Part shown: one piece after another, positions 1 to 11,180 of the stretch
Numbering within the stretch: position 1 is the stretch's first letter
How the letters are laid out: the number at the start of each line of letters is the position of its first letter
DNA from: Chara braunii
Taxonomy: Eukaryota; Streptophyta; Charophyceae; Charales; Characeae
Assembly: GCA_003427395.1 (NCBI GenBank)
Contig: BFEA01000021.1
Location: 873,038 to 926,194 of the forward strand
Direction: 5' to 3'
DNA: 53,157 nt
Notes under the pieces: generated by a model
Databases searched by the model: none
What the model was told of the DNA's origin: nothing
What the model saw: only the letters and a program-made list of their open reading frames with translations
Program-made: the position numbers and the translations under genes

Positions 1-1017
1 CCCCCCTCGCAAAAAAAAAAACGGCCCTCAAAGAAAACCCTTTCTTAGCACGACATTGACTTGTCGTGGCAGTGTGCGCACACAACTTACGAATTGTGTT
101 GTGATCCTGCATGCTTATGGATGGTTGTTAGGGAGAGGAACTTGAAGGTAAGGATTGCGTTCCACCGACTTCGAGGAAATTTTCCCTGGCCTGTACATTA
201 CCCAACCAAAATTCTCCATGGAGCATGCCGCACTCTTCCATGTGCGAGTCAACGGTGTAGCCAAGCAAACACGGGGCTGTCTACCCAACAATTTTGCCTA
301 CTATATGTATTTTCCGCCACGTGGCAGACGCGTACATGACCACATCTTATAAATTTGCTTGTGGAAAGTATCGTTGGCTTAAACCACCAGTGCTTCTGAG
401 GGACTTTTCTCCGGGGCTGGAAAAGTCATGTGTGCCAAAGAAAACAATCTGGCGCAGACCTCTTTGGCTGACGCCGCCAGTCATTTTGCTCCGGAGGCCG
501 ACGCCACCTTCTAAGGCTCGCGAGCCCCTAACTGTTTTTTTCTCATAGTCACCATCCAAGTTTACTACCAACACAAGTCTGAAGCCTCATGGTCTTACCA
601 CGCAAAACCGCAAGGCCCAACTTAGCTTTTGGTGCGCTTGTGTTTTACACCACTAGTTTAGCCAAGCTTATGTGTGCACAACTATCTTCAAATGCTCCAT
701 AGCCTCCAAGTGAGTCTTTTCGTAATGGCCTACGCAGGACACTACCAGCCTAGGCCCAAAGTGGTATACTCTTGTCGTATATATTAGTAAGAGTTTGACT
801 TCACTTCGGCCAAATGCTAGTAAGTACAACGGTTTGTACATATGAAAAAGTAGTGCTCCATGATGTCCAGTGCATCCGAGTTGACCCTCGCACATGCACC
901 ATGCAGGAGTTTTGAGCTTCAATCCATATCGAGTTCCTGCTTAACCCGGCCAGTAGGACCCTCGATCCGCGTACATGCAAGGTCCGTAATTGTTGTTCAG
1001 TATAATTTGAATTATAC
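1..1017. other. no supported gene
   Basis: Mixed-composition DNA with only short open frames (under 120 codons) on either strand. None has a recognisable domain or a convincing reading frame. I see no RNA gene or repeat unit here. Confidence 0.5.
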
Positions 1018-1760
1018 TTCTGCCTTGAATGAGACATAGAGTTTGTTTTAAAGTTAAAAAAGTTAAAGAGGGAAACAATCGTTTTTTTAAACAACAAACC
1101 TCTGACTTTGATTGAATAATAAGAAGAGAAGGGTGAATCTCGAATCAAAGGGAAGCAATGGTCGTTGTACCGATAGTTGTGTGGTACGATGATGTTTTTT
1201 TTTTTTTTTTTTTTTTAATGAGATATAATGATTATTCTAAGATTGAAGAAGTCAAGAAAGTGACATCATCATTTGATATAATGACCTTCTAAATTTAAAA
1301 CTTAAGTTATAATGTTGAAGATTACAGTCCTTATCTGAAGGGGAAGCGACGATCATTGTTTGGTGCAACGGTTATGATCGTTGTTCGATACAATGATATT
1401 TGAATAAAATATGAAGATTGAAAAACTCAACTGAAAATACAATTATTGTTAGGTACAACGACCTTATAACTTTGACTTGAATGAGGGGAAAAAGGTAAGT
1501 ATCATATCAAGGAGAAACAACAATGATTGCTTGGTGCAATGGTTGTAATCGTTATTCGGTACAATAATTCTTATACCTTTAACAAGGTATACTCTTTATC
1601 CGACGTTATTTGTGGGATAAATTGTGGAAACGTTGTATGTTGTTTAGTGCATCGTTGCTCATTATAAGTTTTTCCCCCCCTTGGATATAACATATTGTTC
1701 ACTTGAGATAAAATAAAGTCAAAGAACGAGATAGTCGTTATGTGAAGCAACAATGTTTTA
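1018..1760. repeat. degenerate tandem array, about 170-190 bp period
   Basis: A recurring block with the core TTGGTGCAAYGGTT and nearby GATACAATGAT-like words appears near 1354 and 1522 (spacing 168 bp). Weaker relatives lie near 1150 and 1640. A companion block (GACTTGAATGAG followed by a purine-rich stretch and ATCAAGG) appears near 1020, 1102 and 1472. A run of about 22 T residues (1195-1216) lengthens one unit. The units are strongly diverged, so this is an old array. No reading frame is preserved. Confidence 0.55.
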
Positions 1761-3184
1761 ACTTTTGATATAAAGATAAAAAAATGATATTATAAATAAA
1801 AATAAATTAAATTCGTGTTTTTCGTACTGGCAAAGAATGTCAGGAGATGAGATTGGTAAGGAACTTCCAAATGATAATTCAGGAAACCTTTAGTTGGTTG
1901 TGAGACTTGCTGAGGTTAGTTACCCGGATATGTTGTGACACAAAAGATACACGTCACAAATGAAGAAGTAAAAATGTCATAATGACTAGAAAACTTGTTG
2001 AATCCGATAAAAGCTCGGTGGTTGACTTTCATGCTGTCGATTCTTCCTTGCACACATCCGTTTTTCACTCATACTTATGAATGAACCATGTATGAAAAAA
2101 ACTTCTACTTTTGCGAGAAAATTTTAAATATTTTATAAAGGTCTAAAGGGGTCCTTGAATTTACTATGTATGGTTATGACGAAAGGACAATAAAATCTCA
2201 GTTGTGTTACAATCTCATGTTATAGTTGAAAATTTATGGGACAAATACGTGTGAATAAGATCTTCAAGTCGATTACTAAGGAATGTGAAATGTTATATTG
2301 TTGTGGAATGCATATATTATAATGGATATCATGTGATCAATGAAAGCGTCAATGATGAAGTTAGCAGAGGACCTGTTGCTAATGGCATATGAAGGAAACT
2401 GACTCTAAATGTTGATTTTATTTTTGCATAATGAATTTAACAGGCATAACTATGTACATATGACTTAGGGAATATGTTCATATACTGTGAAAAAAATATC
2501 TATCTGAGTTTGAATATCGATTGCATATATGGTTCATCACACAAATGTTTTCAAGTATGCCCTAAGTCATAATCTTATATAACAAGATATGTATGAGACT
2601 CTCACCCCGACTTGGACTCTGTTCTTATAGGGATTGAAAAATAAAACCGCACTATGATGGATAACATTTCCTAAATTAGGTTCGATCATAACTTAGTGTG
2701 ACTAGAATAAACTCAAAGCAAAAAAACAAACTTAATTTGGAACAAAGTTTGGAAAGCCACATAACCTAAATTGTAAGGCGTGTGATCGAATGATTCATTA
2801 TTATCACAGCTTATGAGGGAAGCGTGCCGGTGCAACAAGGCGTTTAACCACATGTATTTTATGTTACAACAAATTAGCAACGTCCTCGGTGGATTCACAA
2901 GCCGCCAAAGTGATTCTTTAGTAAGTTTTTTTTTCTTCGACTTTTTTTCTTTTCTTTTTCATCAAAGCGCAGTTGCAGCAGGCAGGAGGAGGCAAGACAT
3001 GGAGCGTCATATTTACATGAATCTGGTTAAAGATTCATTCTAATTTTGCATATATGGCCAGCAATTGAATGATAATCTTTATTCCCCCTTCTAGTGCGCT
3101 AGTGCAGTGATGCAACTACAACATACAGTGGACTTGTTGTCCCCTTGCATGTGTAGAAGACAAAGGTTTGGCGATGTATTTTCC
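1761..3184. other. AT-rich stretch, no supported gene
   Basis: AT-rich sequence with open frames of no more than 76 codons and no recognisable protein motif. A pyrimidine-rich tract lies near 2926-2965. Nothing else could be supported. Confidence 0.5.
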
Positions 3185-3708
3185 CAACAGAAAAATTTCC
3201 CAGAATTAAATAATCATTCTATAGTAAAATTACATTCTAAATTTTAAATTTTCATTTCATTTTAAAAAATGTCATTCGAATTTTTTAAAATTTTTAATCT
3301 TACTTGAAAACTTTTCTTCCAAGAATGGGATATCCCTTTTTATTTGACTTGTATGCTAGAGATGGAATGAAAGTCTGGATGAGTTTATGAAATATTTTAA
3401 TTGGATTGTCATTCTACGTAAGGTTTTAGTGTCATAAATAGGTTAATCCAATATAAATTATAAGATATTTGTTGTAGTAGAACGAAAGTTTGGTTAAAAT
3501 ATTTCATAAACTCGTCCAGACTTCCATTCCATCTTGAACAAATAGATGTAGTTGGAAAGGAAAACTCATATTTAGATGGGAACTTATCAAATAAAACTGA
3601 AAATTTTAGAATTTGACGTACATTAGAATGATATTTTATAAATCTGAAGGATTTTGTTTTTATGGAATGTTTTTTCAACTTTCATTTCTCATGGGAATTT
3701 TTCTGTTG
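3185..3708. repeat. foldback MITE, family A, copy 1
   Basis: A non-coding repeat of about 524 bp bounded by the inverted ends CAACAGAAAAATT and its complement (right end at 3703-3708, CTGTTG). Inside, an inverted pair of about 41 bp (3359-3400 against 3495-3535) would fold into a long hairpin with a loop of roughly 95 bp. A second copy at 6635-7152 starts and stops at the same sequence, which defines the boundaries independently. There is no transposase frame, so it is a non-autonomous element. Copy 2 is flanked by TA on both sides and copy 1 by CC, so the superfamily is unresolved. Confidence 0.75.
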
Positions 3709-5937
3709 CCCATATTTTAGGGGGGGGGGTACCCTGCCATTAGCGGGTCCCGTAGGGTAGGATGATTTGACTTTTTCATTTTTTCTTTTCTTTTTGAATT
3801 GCGCTCATTCGTTTTGAGGAAACAGACTGGAACAAATGGAGTACTCTCATGTATCCACGAGGGGATGTATCTTCCCATGTTCTAGCGGAGGATTCATTCC
3901 CACTTTGCGTCCCTGGACGAACGATGACATCCTTGGAGGAACGACGTGCTGTTGCAACAAGCGGATGCTTGCACCAGTTGCATATTAATTGGAACTTGGG
4001 TCTGTATTTCGACAATTCGGGGGTGCGCAAAGGCACCAGAAGGTGCCCTGCTTTGAGGCAGGGTCTATGAAACGAGACATAACGTTCTTACTTTTTTTCC
4101 TATTTTGTTTTTCCAGATTTTGGCTTTACTATTGACCATATTCATTTGACCTGTATGAATTTGTTGTATAGAAGGTAAAGGGGAATGCCCTTGAATATGA
4201 TCGGGCTTTGGTCTAGATGTGTGCTGGAGGGATAGGTGCATATGTGGGCAGACCCACGAGGGAATGGCTTGATGCATCCATTCCACGACGAACTCGCACT
4301 AAAGAAAAAACAAAACAGGTGCAATAGGTTTTTAGGGCCCTTGGTTCTCCTAAGGGAAAATAAACATTTTTTACCCTTGGTATTCATTTTAGATAAAGGG
4401 TCTAGGATGAGTCTGAATTCTTGTCTGAAGTTTGAGGTGGTGCTCACTCTCCCCTTAGCAAGTATAAAAGGTAGCAGCCCCGTCAGTTGCCATATATTGT
4501 GTGAGGTACTCCCCACACTCATTTTGTTGAGTGCTGGCCATATGCCGAGGGAGCTGAGGGAGAAACTGCTGGTAGAGCTGCCAGTGGAGTCAGGGGTCTG
4601 CAAGTTGGAGCTGGAGGGAGGAGCCATAGGTGGTAGTACGTTGCTGCAACGTAGGCTAACGCTGCACTTGTGAAGATCCTTGGCACCGGTAGCGCTGGTC
4701 AACTGTGCGCGTGGCCGAATATACCCCAGTTTGTGGGGTTATGCTATCGAAAATTTAGTGAGGCGGCAACATTATTCTTACAGCGGAGAAGTTGCCGGAT
4801 TGTCGGCGGGGTCGACAATAAAGTTTTAAGGAGAGATGCTACCGGATTGCCGATACGAGGACTGCAAGGTGTGTGAGGGAAGTTGCTGTTGAGTTTTTTC
4901 GACAGCGACGTAACGTTGTAAGGGGGATGTGATGTCGAAAAGTTTTGGCATAAAGCACTCCTTTTTCTGTGGTGAGGTAGAAGTGTTGCCCGAAGTGAGT
5001 GGGGCCACGGTAATTGCATGGAGAGTGGATTTTGGCTATGGTGTGCAGTGACAACTGGGTTTTCTAGGTGCGGCGATTGGTGGACGACTTTTGGTCTATG
5101 ACACATAGTTGAATGACGTTTATTTTTTTGGTGATGCAGTTTGGGATTGGTGGTGACTTAAGACAGTCTTGGGGGCTTAGTGGCGAAATTGGGATTGCGT
5201 CGGGACTGTCTGGGACACTGGAACTACATGAGGCTCACTTTAGGATCCCCCTCCTTAAGGGTTATCCTATTTAAGTTCGCTTCACTGGATTTGGTTGTTG
5301 AAGGGAAAAATAGATCATCTTTCATCACTTTCTAGAGTGAGTCAATTCATACGACTTAAGGTCAGCTTGACTAAGACTCTTTCACAACCGTGTGAACCCA
5401 CACTTTGCTTGACCTTGTTTCATTTAATGTTTTTTAAAAAGGCAAACGAAATGTGTGTTCATCCATTATGGGGAGCAGAAGTATGGTTACTCATGATCGA
5501 CAAGTATGATACAATTCCAAATGACAAACCAACATGACGTTTGAACAAGAAAAATGTGTTCGAGAGTGTGGATTGGACAATCAACAAAGTCAAGCCTTAC
5601 CCCTGCCGCCCTAGACACTTGTCAAAGGGGCGTTCCTCCTTGATGAATGGTTCCTTGACGGTTCTTGCCAACTGCCTGGTGTATGCATCCGTTGAGATGA
5701 AGAAGCTTCCCAAAGGAACCAGTCGCTCAAAATAGACTATTGCCGTGTAGTAGCACCATTTGGAGTTTTGACTCATGTGGGAGGAGACTCTCTTAGTGTC
5801 TCAAATAGTTGCCTATGTCGTGCTTTCCTGCTAATCTATTTCATATTTTTCCTATGGTCTTTGTTTCCTCACGTCTCCCTCTTCACTAGTTATTCGATTT
5901 ATTTTGCTCTTTGACACTTATAAGTGCCTTAAAACTG
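3709..5937. other. no recognised gene; unassigned open frames
   Basis: The longest open frames are 186 codons on the minus strand (4142-4702) and 145 codons on the plus strand (4236-4673). They overlap each other, so at most one could be real. Neither shows a domain or motif I recognise. Shorter plus-strand frames at 5295-5537 and 5541-5735 are also unassigned. A G run lies at 3721-3729. Confidence 0.4.
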
Positions 5938-6216
5938 CCAATTCGTCAAAATTGATATTTTTAAATTTTTGAACAAGGTGAAATAAAGTAATTGGGCCAA
6001 AAAAGGTCCGAAAATTTGGTTCCTGAGGGTACGACATTGTTAAGGCGCTGAACCTCTTGGATGAGTTTGGACTTAGCCGGAGTCCAGATAAATCCAGGAA
6101 GTTTGTTGTTTTCATAACTTTAGACCCTTATGAACTAAAATTTGCACCTTGTTTCGCCCAAATTACCCGATTTCAATTGTGTTCAAAAAATAAAGAATGT
6201 CCGTTTTAACGAAATG
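5938..6216. repeat. MITE, family B, diverged copy
   Basis: A repeat of about 278 bp whose left end (AATTCGTCAAAA, then TTTTTGAAC) and right end (GTTCAAAAAA, then CCGTTTTAACGAAATG) are inverted relative to each other. It matches the better-preserved copy at 25404-25647, sharing GGTCCGAAAATTTGG and the word TTCCTGAGGGT. It is non-coding. No clear target-site duplication is visible. Confidence 0.6.
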
Positions 6217-6634
6217 ACGGTCTTCACCCTACCTGCTTTGTGCCCACTTTGTTACCTAGAAACTATGTAGCACCCCAAAAGAGTCCCCCTTCCACTTGTT
6301 TTCTTACCACTTTCCTATCCCCAATAGTCAATTTCACAACCACCTAGGACTTAGTATCAATTTAACCACCACTACCCTCGCCGTCATAAATTGTGGGGAA
6401 CCGGTAGGGCAGTGGGGGGAACTGACGGAGTGGCAAAATTTGAAAATGCATCGAATTACCCATGCGATTTATTTTACAATTCAAATAATTTGTTATATTT
6501 TTTTATACATATTTTTTTGTAAAGATGACGATAAAATCTACGGACCTTCTATTTTTCAGAGTTGTTGGGTCATACTTCTGATTGCAAAAAATCGCAAAAG
6601 TTGGGTTATGTTTCCCATTGGTCTATACGTGGTA
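6217..6634. other. no supported gene
   Basis: A 133-codon open frame (6296-6697) runs through this interval and into the neighbouring MITE. It lacks any recognisable motif, and its hydrophobic stretch comes from AT-rich sequence. I do not regard it as a gene. Confidence 0.45.
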
Positions 6635-7152
6635 CAACAAAAAAAATTCCCAGAATTAAATAATCATTCTATATTAAAATTACGTTCTAAATTTTAAATT
6701 TTCATTCCATCTCATTCCAAATTTTAAATTTTCCTTCTTACTTGAAAACTTTCCTTCCAAGAATGGGGTATCCCTTCTTATTTGAACTGCATGCTAGAGA
6801 TGGAATGAAAGTCTGGATGAGTTCATGAAATCTTTTAATTGGATTGTCATTCTAATTTTTAAGTAAAGATTTTCGGTCATAAATAGGTTAATCCAATTTA
6901 AATTAGAAGATATTTGTTGTAGTAGAATGAAAGTTTAATTAAAACATTTCATAAACTCGTCCAGACTTTCATTCCATCTTGAACAAATAGATGTAGTTGG
7001 AAGGGAAAACTCATATTTAGATGGGAACTTGTCAAATAAAACTGAAAATTTTAGAATTGGACGAACATTGGAATTATAATTTATAAATATGAAGGTTTTT
7101 TTTTTTTAGAATATTTTTTCAACTTTCATTTCTCGTGGGAATTTTTCTGTTG
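6635..7152. repeat. foldback MITE, family A, copy 2
   Basis: Second copy of the repeat at 3185-3708, about 518 bp and easily aligned over its whole length. It includes the internal inverted pair around GGAATGAAAGTCTGGATGAG and its complement. The left end is slightly decayed (CAACAAAAAAAATT) and the right end is CTGTTG. TA lies directly outside both ends, which could be a 2-bp target-site duplication of Tc1/mariner type. Confidence 0.75.
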
Positions 7153-7339
7153 TAGAGTACAAAAAATGAAGAATGTGACGAAACGACACGACATTTACTT
7201 CACGATTTATTGATGTATTATTTTATATTTTTTTGATATTTTTTTGGAAAGATCACAACCTAATCTACAGGATACCGAAGTTTCAGAGTGTTTGCCGATC
7301 GTCGCCGCCCCTAACATCTCGGTCCATATGGCCATGAAA

Positions 7340-7915
7340 GCTAGGTTGTTTTACCGGACGTCCGGGACCCCCATGACCGTCCGAGATGTCCGACTGGACG
7401 TCTGGTCGGACGTCGGATCAGACAGGGGTTGTCCGACCTAGCAAAAAAAAAAAAAAAAAAAAAAACATTTTTTTTTTTTGAAAAGAATCAAAAGATCAAA
7501 GATCTACTCATAGAATTTAGAGCAATCGTATGGCTGTCTCTTATACACATCTAGATGTGTATAAGAGACAGTGCATAAGGTGTATGCCACCAAAATTTTG
7601 GCTCATTTCAGCCTGGAGAAAAAAAAGATAAAAATCTTCAAAGTTTATAATCCCCACCTATACCCCTCCTATCCCCACCAAAACCCCTCGTACCCCCCCT
7701 CTCGCCCCAAATAGTACTCTATCACTAAATCCTCAGAAAATTCTGAATTTTTTTATGGGGGATCTGTATGGCATGCGCAACACTTTCATTTTTTTTTTGT
7801 TTTTTTTTTTTTTAAATGTCAAAAAGTGGTTGTCCGGGATCCGAGACAACCCCCCTACTGGACGGTTGGGGGAGACGTCCGGCCGAGACGTCCGGCCATC
7901 GGACGACTGGTAACG
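7340..7915. repeat. GACGTCCGG-rich repeat ends
   Basis: Two blocks (about 7348-7440 and 7828-7912) are dense in the palindromic word GGACGTCC and variants of GTCCGG, unlike the surrounding AT-rich DNA. They may be two pieces of one repeat family. A run of about 24 A residues (from 7443) and T-rich runs (near 7790-7813) lie between them, as does a library adapter at 7534. Confidence 0.4.
7534..7571. other. Nextera mate-pair junction adapter (assembly artefact)
   Basis: These 38 bp are the Tn5 19-bp mosaic end CTGTCTCTTATACACATCT immediately followed by its reverse complement. This is the circularisation junction made in Nextera mate-pair libraries. It is not genomic. The two flanks may come from places kilobases apart that were ligated during library preparation, so continuity across this point should not be trusted. 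Confidence 0.97.
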
Positions 7916-10640
7916 TAGCGGGAAAATCCATTTTTGGCCGGCGGGGGTAGTGGTGGTTTTATTTGTGTCTTAATTGGTATCCTACCGTAATATATTGTTT
8001 CCATGTTACATTGTTTCCCGCATAGACAGCAACAACCAGCCAACCATAGATAAGCAGAAAAATAAGAAAAAGTTTGATTTTAAGCCTTGAGAGACATTAG
8101 TCCTGGTGTAGAATGTCAGGTTACGACAATCCACCAGTAGTACAGTCCTGCTGTACCAAGTACCCATACCACTCCCATACAATCTTTAACCTAGCTTTTT
8201 GCCCCAAGCCTCACATTTTGTACCGAATGAACTCCGTAATCAAAACCAATCTGATGTTCTCCAAAGATCGTTTCCTCAACCATCGAAAAGTGAGGTCACC
8301 GAGCTATCCTTGATGCACTTTCTCGTTTCGTGACTTCCATATGACCCATAGGTATGTGTCCCCGCGGTCGGGATCGCAACAGAGGTCGCGGACCGTCGTG
8401 GTTGGGTCACGGCCGTAGGCCTTCGAGGATTTTTCCCCGCCGAATTAATGAGAGAAAGAGGGGTTGTAGGGTTTCTTAAACAACAACCCCAATTTTTTTT
8501 CAAACTGCCGACTTTTTAGTATTTAAAAAAATATAAAACGAAAACTGTAAAAAAAGAAAGATAAGACATAACTTTCATGCTGATTGTCTGCATAGATGAG
8601 TTTATTATCAATATTTTGATTGCGTCAGTCGGTCAGAGGTTCCGACATATAGTCAATTTTTTTCTTTGATGCTGAAGAAATACCTATTTGTCGAGGAATT
8701 TTGCTTGTTCATGTTATTCGTTAAATTTGGTTTTGTTTTTAACTACTTGCTACTTTTTTTTAAGGTAGACAAAACTTAATTTTCTACTTCAAATTAAGTT
8801 TGTTTCATACGTCTCTCTGTGTAGTCCGAAGGCCACGACTCTTGCCCGGGCTCACTAAAATAATACGACACTACATACAAACAAGGATATCGTATGTATA
8901 CTCATAAGTCATTGATCTTTCTTTTATATTATTAATTAGTAGCAGCTCATCGTAAAGTCATTGGGGATTCTACACAAACATATGTTGGTCTCTTGCGGGC
9001 TACTCTCTAATTGAATTTAATTACTTGTACTTACTATCTAAGAACAGACCGCCAGGCACAATTCCAAACGCGCGAAGGATTGCAAAAAAATAAAAGCACC
9101 ATACGAGGACGTAACATGTATATATTTTTGAAAAACCTTATTAAAGTTTTTTTTTTCATAACTACCCTATCAAAATACACGAAAATTTTATTAATGTAAC
9201 CATTAAAATGAATTTCTTACGCTTATTACCAAAAATAAAATTATTTCTAAATTTTTGAACACCTTGAAATTGCTTATTACACCTAAACCTAAATACAAAG
9301 AATGAGATACAAGTAAAGGGCTATGACTTCAATGTGACAATTGTAATATCATGCTATATGTAAAGTTTCTAAACAAAATCGACGAATCTGTGAAGAATAT
9401 GATTATCATCTAAAAATGAATAACACAAAAATAATCAAATTCCTTATTGATCATTACACTTGACAACCAATTGATAGTAAAATGCTATCCTATGATATTT
9501 TTGAATTTTTGGATCAACAAAACTATAGTGTGAGATACCCTGCTACTTGTAAGGTTTGTTGTATACATAAGCATTCTATTTTGCATTTGCATATGGAGTG
9601 AATGAAATTGAAAAAGTAGTTAGATTCTCAAAAGCGCGAGTTATCTAGCTATTTGTCTGAATATAGATTGCTTGAGATTGATCAGTAATGGGAGGTTTCA
9701 GTACGAACAATCCACTACTTTTGTGTGTCATATTAAGAAGAACCCAAAGAGAATATAAAAAGGGACGTACTCCAAGAAGAAGCACCTCTACGTAAAAAAA
9801 AAAAAGGTGAATGCCTCAGAAAAAAAAAACGAGGAAAATAATGAACCGCTGTGAAATGTTGAATTGACTTATGGGTGCTAAAAATCATCCGAATATGGTA
9901 TAATTGTAGCTACGAGTACGTCAAAAGGGTGTACTTCGATTTACATAAGGAATGTGAGAAGATTTAAGGATGAAAAAAAACAGATGACAAGCACAAATTA
10001 TTAAATAGAACGAGGAATTAAGCTCTGGGATGTCATTTAAGAAACTTACGATTATGTAGAGACAAGTGAGTTAAAAATAGGAAAGGGGATGTTGAGTCTT
10101 TGTCGACCTGTGTGTGTGGAGGTCGCTATCACACTTCATTAACAAAAAAGTCCGCAGGAAGGATCCACACGAATTGCATTTATCTGTTATCTCTCGGTAA
10201 CATGTTGTTTTTTTTTACCGATTCAGCTACTCCCCCTTTGACTTGATACCTACAACTAAAGACAAACCTTGTCGCTAGTAAGACTATTCCCTACATCCGA
10301 GTGCCTGAATGATCCTCTTCAGTCTCTGAGGTCCCTTGAAATAAAGTGAGGGGGTTGGGCTCAATGAGTTTTATGAAAGATAGGGTTGTTAGGCATGGAT
10401 TGGGGGATGTGAGGCACAAGTCGATGATGAGGACTGAAAGTTGACTCCTTTAGTGCACAATATATGAATTGTCTTTGCATGTCCTTGTGCAAATCTTTCG
10501 TATAAGCATGTTAGGCTAAGTTGGGTTAAGTGCTTTAAAAATCTCAGGCGTACCACATTTTTGGAAGCGGGAAGTGTTTCTCTGGTATGAACCGAGTACC
10601 TAATATTGTCTGACATACCATTTTGCTTCATAATGATTAA
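7916..10640. other. AT-rich stretch, no supported gene
   Basis: Mostly AT-rich DNA with open frames under 80 codons and none with a recognisable motif. I found no tRNA-like or organelle-like segment here, although diverged organelle fragments could be missed by eye. Confidence 0.45.
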
Positions 10641-10874
10641 AATTGTAAGCGTCTGTCCATACACCTACCTAAGGGTGGTGACATCCCTTAGAGGTGAGTT
10701 GTACCTCGTGAAGCTCTGTCCTGTCACAGGGAGCCGCGAGAGGTATAACTGACACGCATGGTCCGAGTAGTATCTCCGCTGACACAAAATTAATACCTTA
10801 ATCCTGTGTGATATGACCGTGAGGTCCTACGCTTGCCGCAGGCTGTGAGACCGCCATGAACGGACTTACCAAGC

Positions 10875-11180
10875 GCTCCATCAAATAACTTGGCTATGGG
10901 GGTCACCCCTCGATACATGCCCATGAGCATTTGAGCTGCTTTGAATAACCAGCGTCAACATTAAATGGCAATGCCTAACTTAAAGAGATACTCACAAGAG
11001 GGTTTTTTCGAATCACCTCTGGACGTTGCTCCATCAAAGAACTTGGCTATGGGGCTCACTCCTCCATACATACCAATGAGCAGTTGAGCAGCTTTGAATA
11101 ACCAGCGCCAACATTAAACGACAATGCGCAAATTAAAGAGAAACTCATAGGAGGGTTTTTTCGAATGACCTCTGGACGTA
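10875..11180. repeat. 153-bp tandem duplication, two units
   Basis: Unit 1 (10875-11027) and unit 2 (11028-11180) are exactly 153 bp each. They align throughout with scattered substitutions and no visible indels, and both begin GCTCCATCAAA and end CTCTGGACGT. A 153-bp period equals 51 codons, but each forward frame meets stops. I do not recognise the source of the unit. Confidence 0.85.

Noticed and set aside
4142-4702. 186-codon minus-strand gene
   Set aside because: No domain, overlapped by another open frame of similar length, and in a region without other coding signs.
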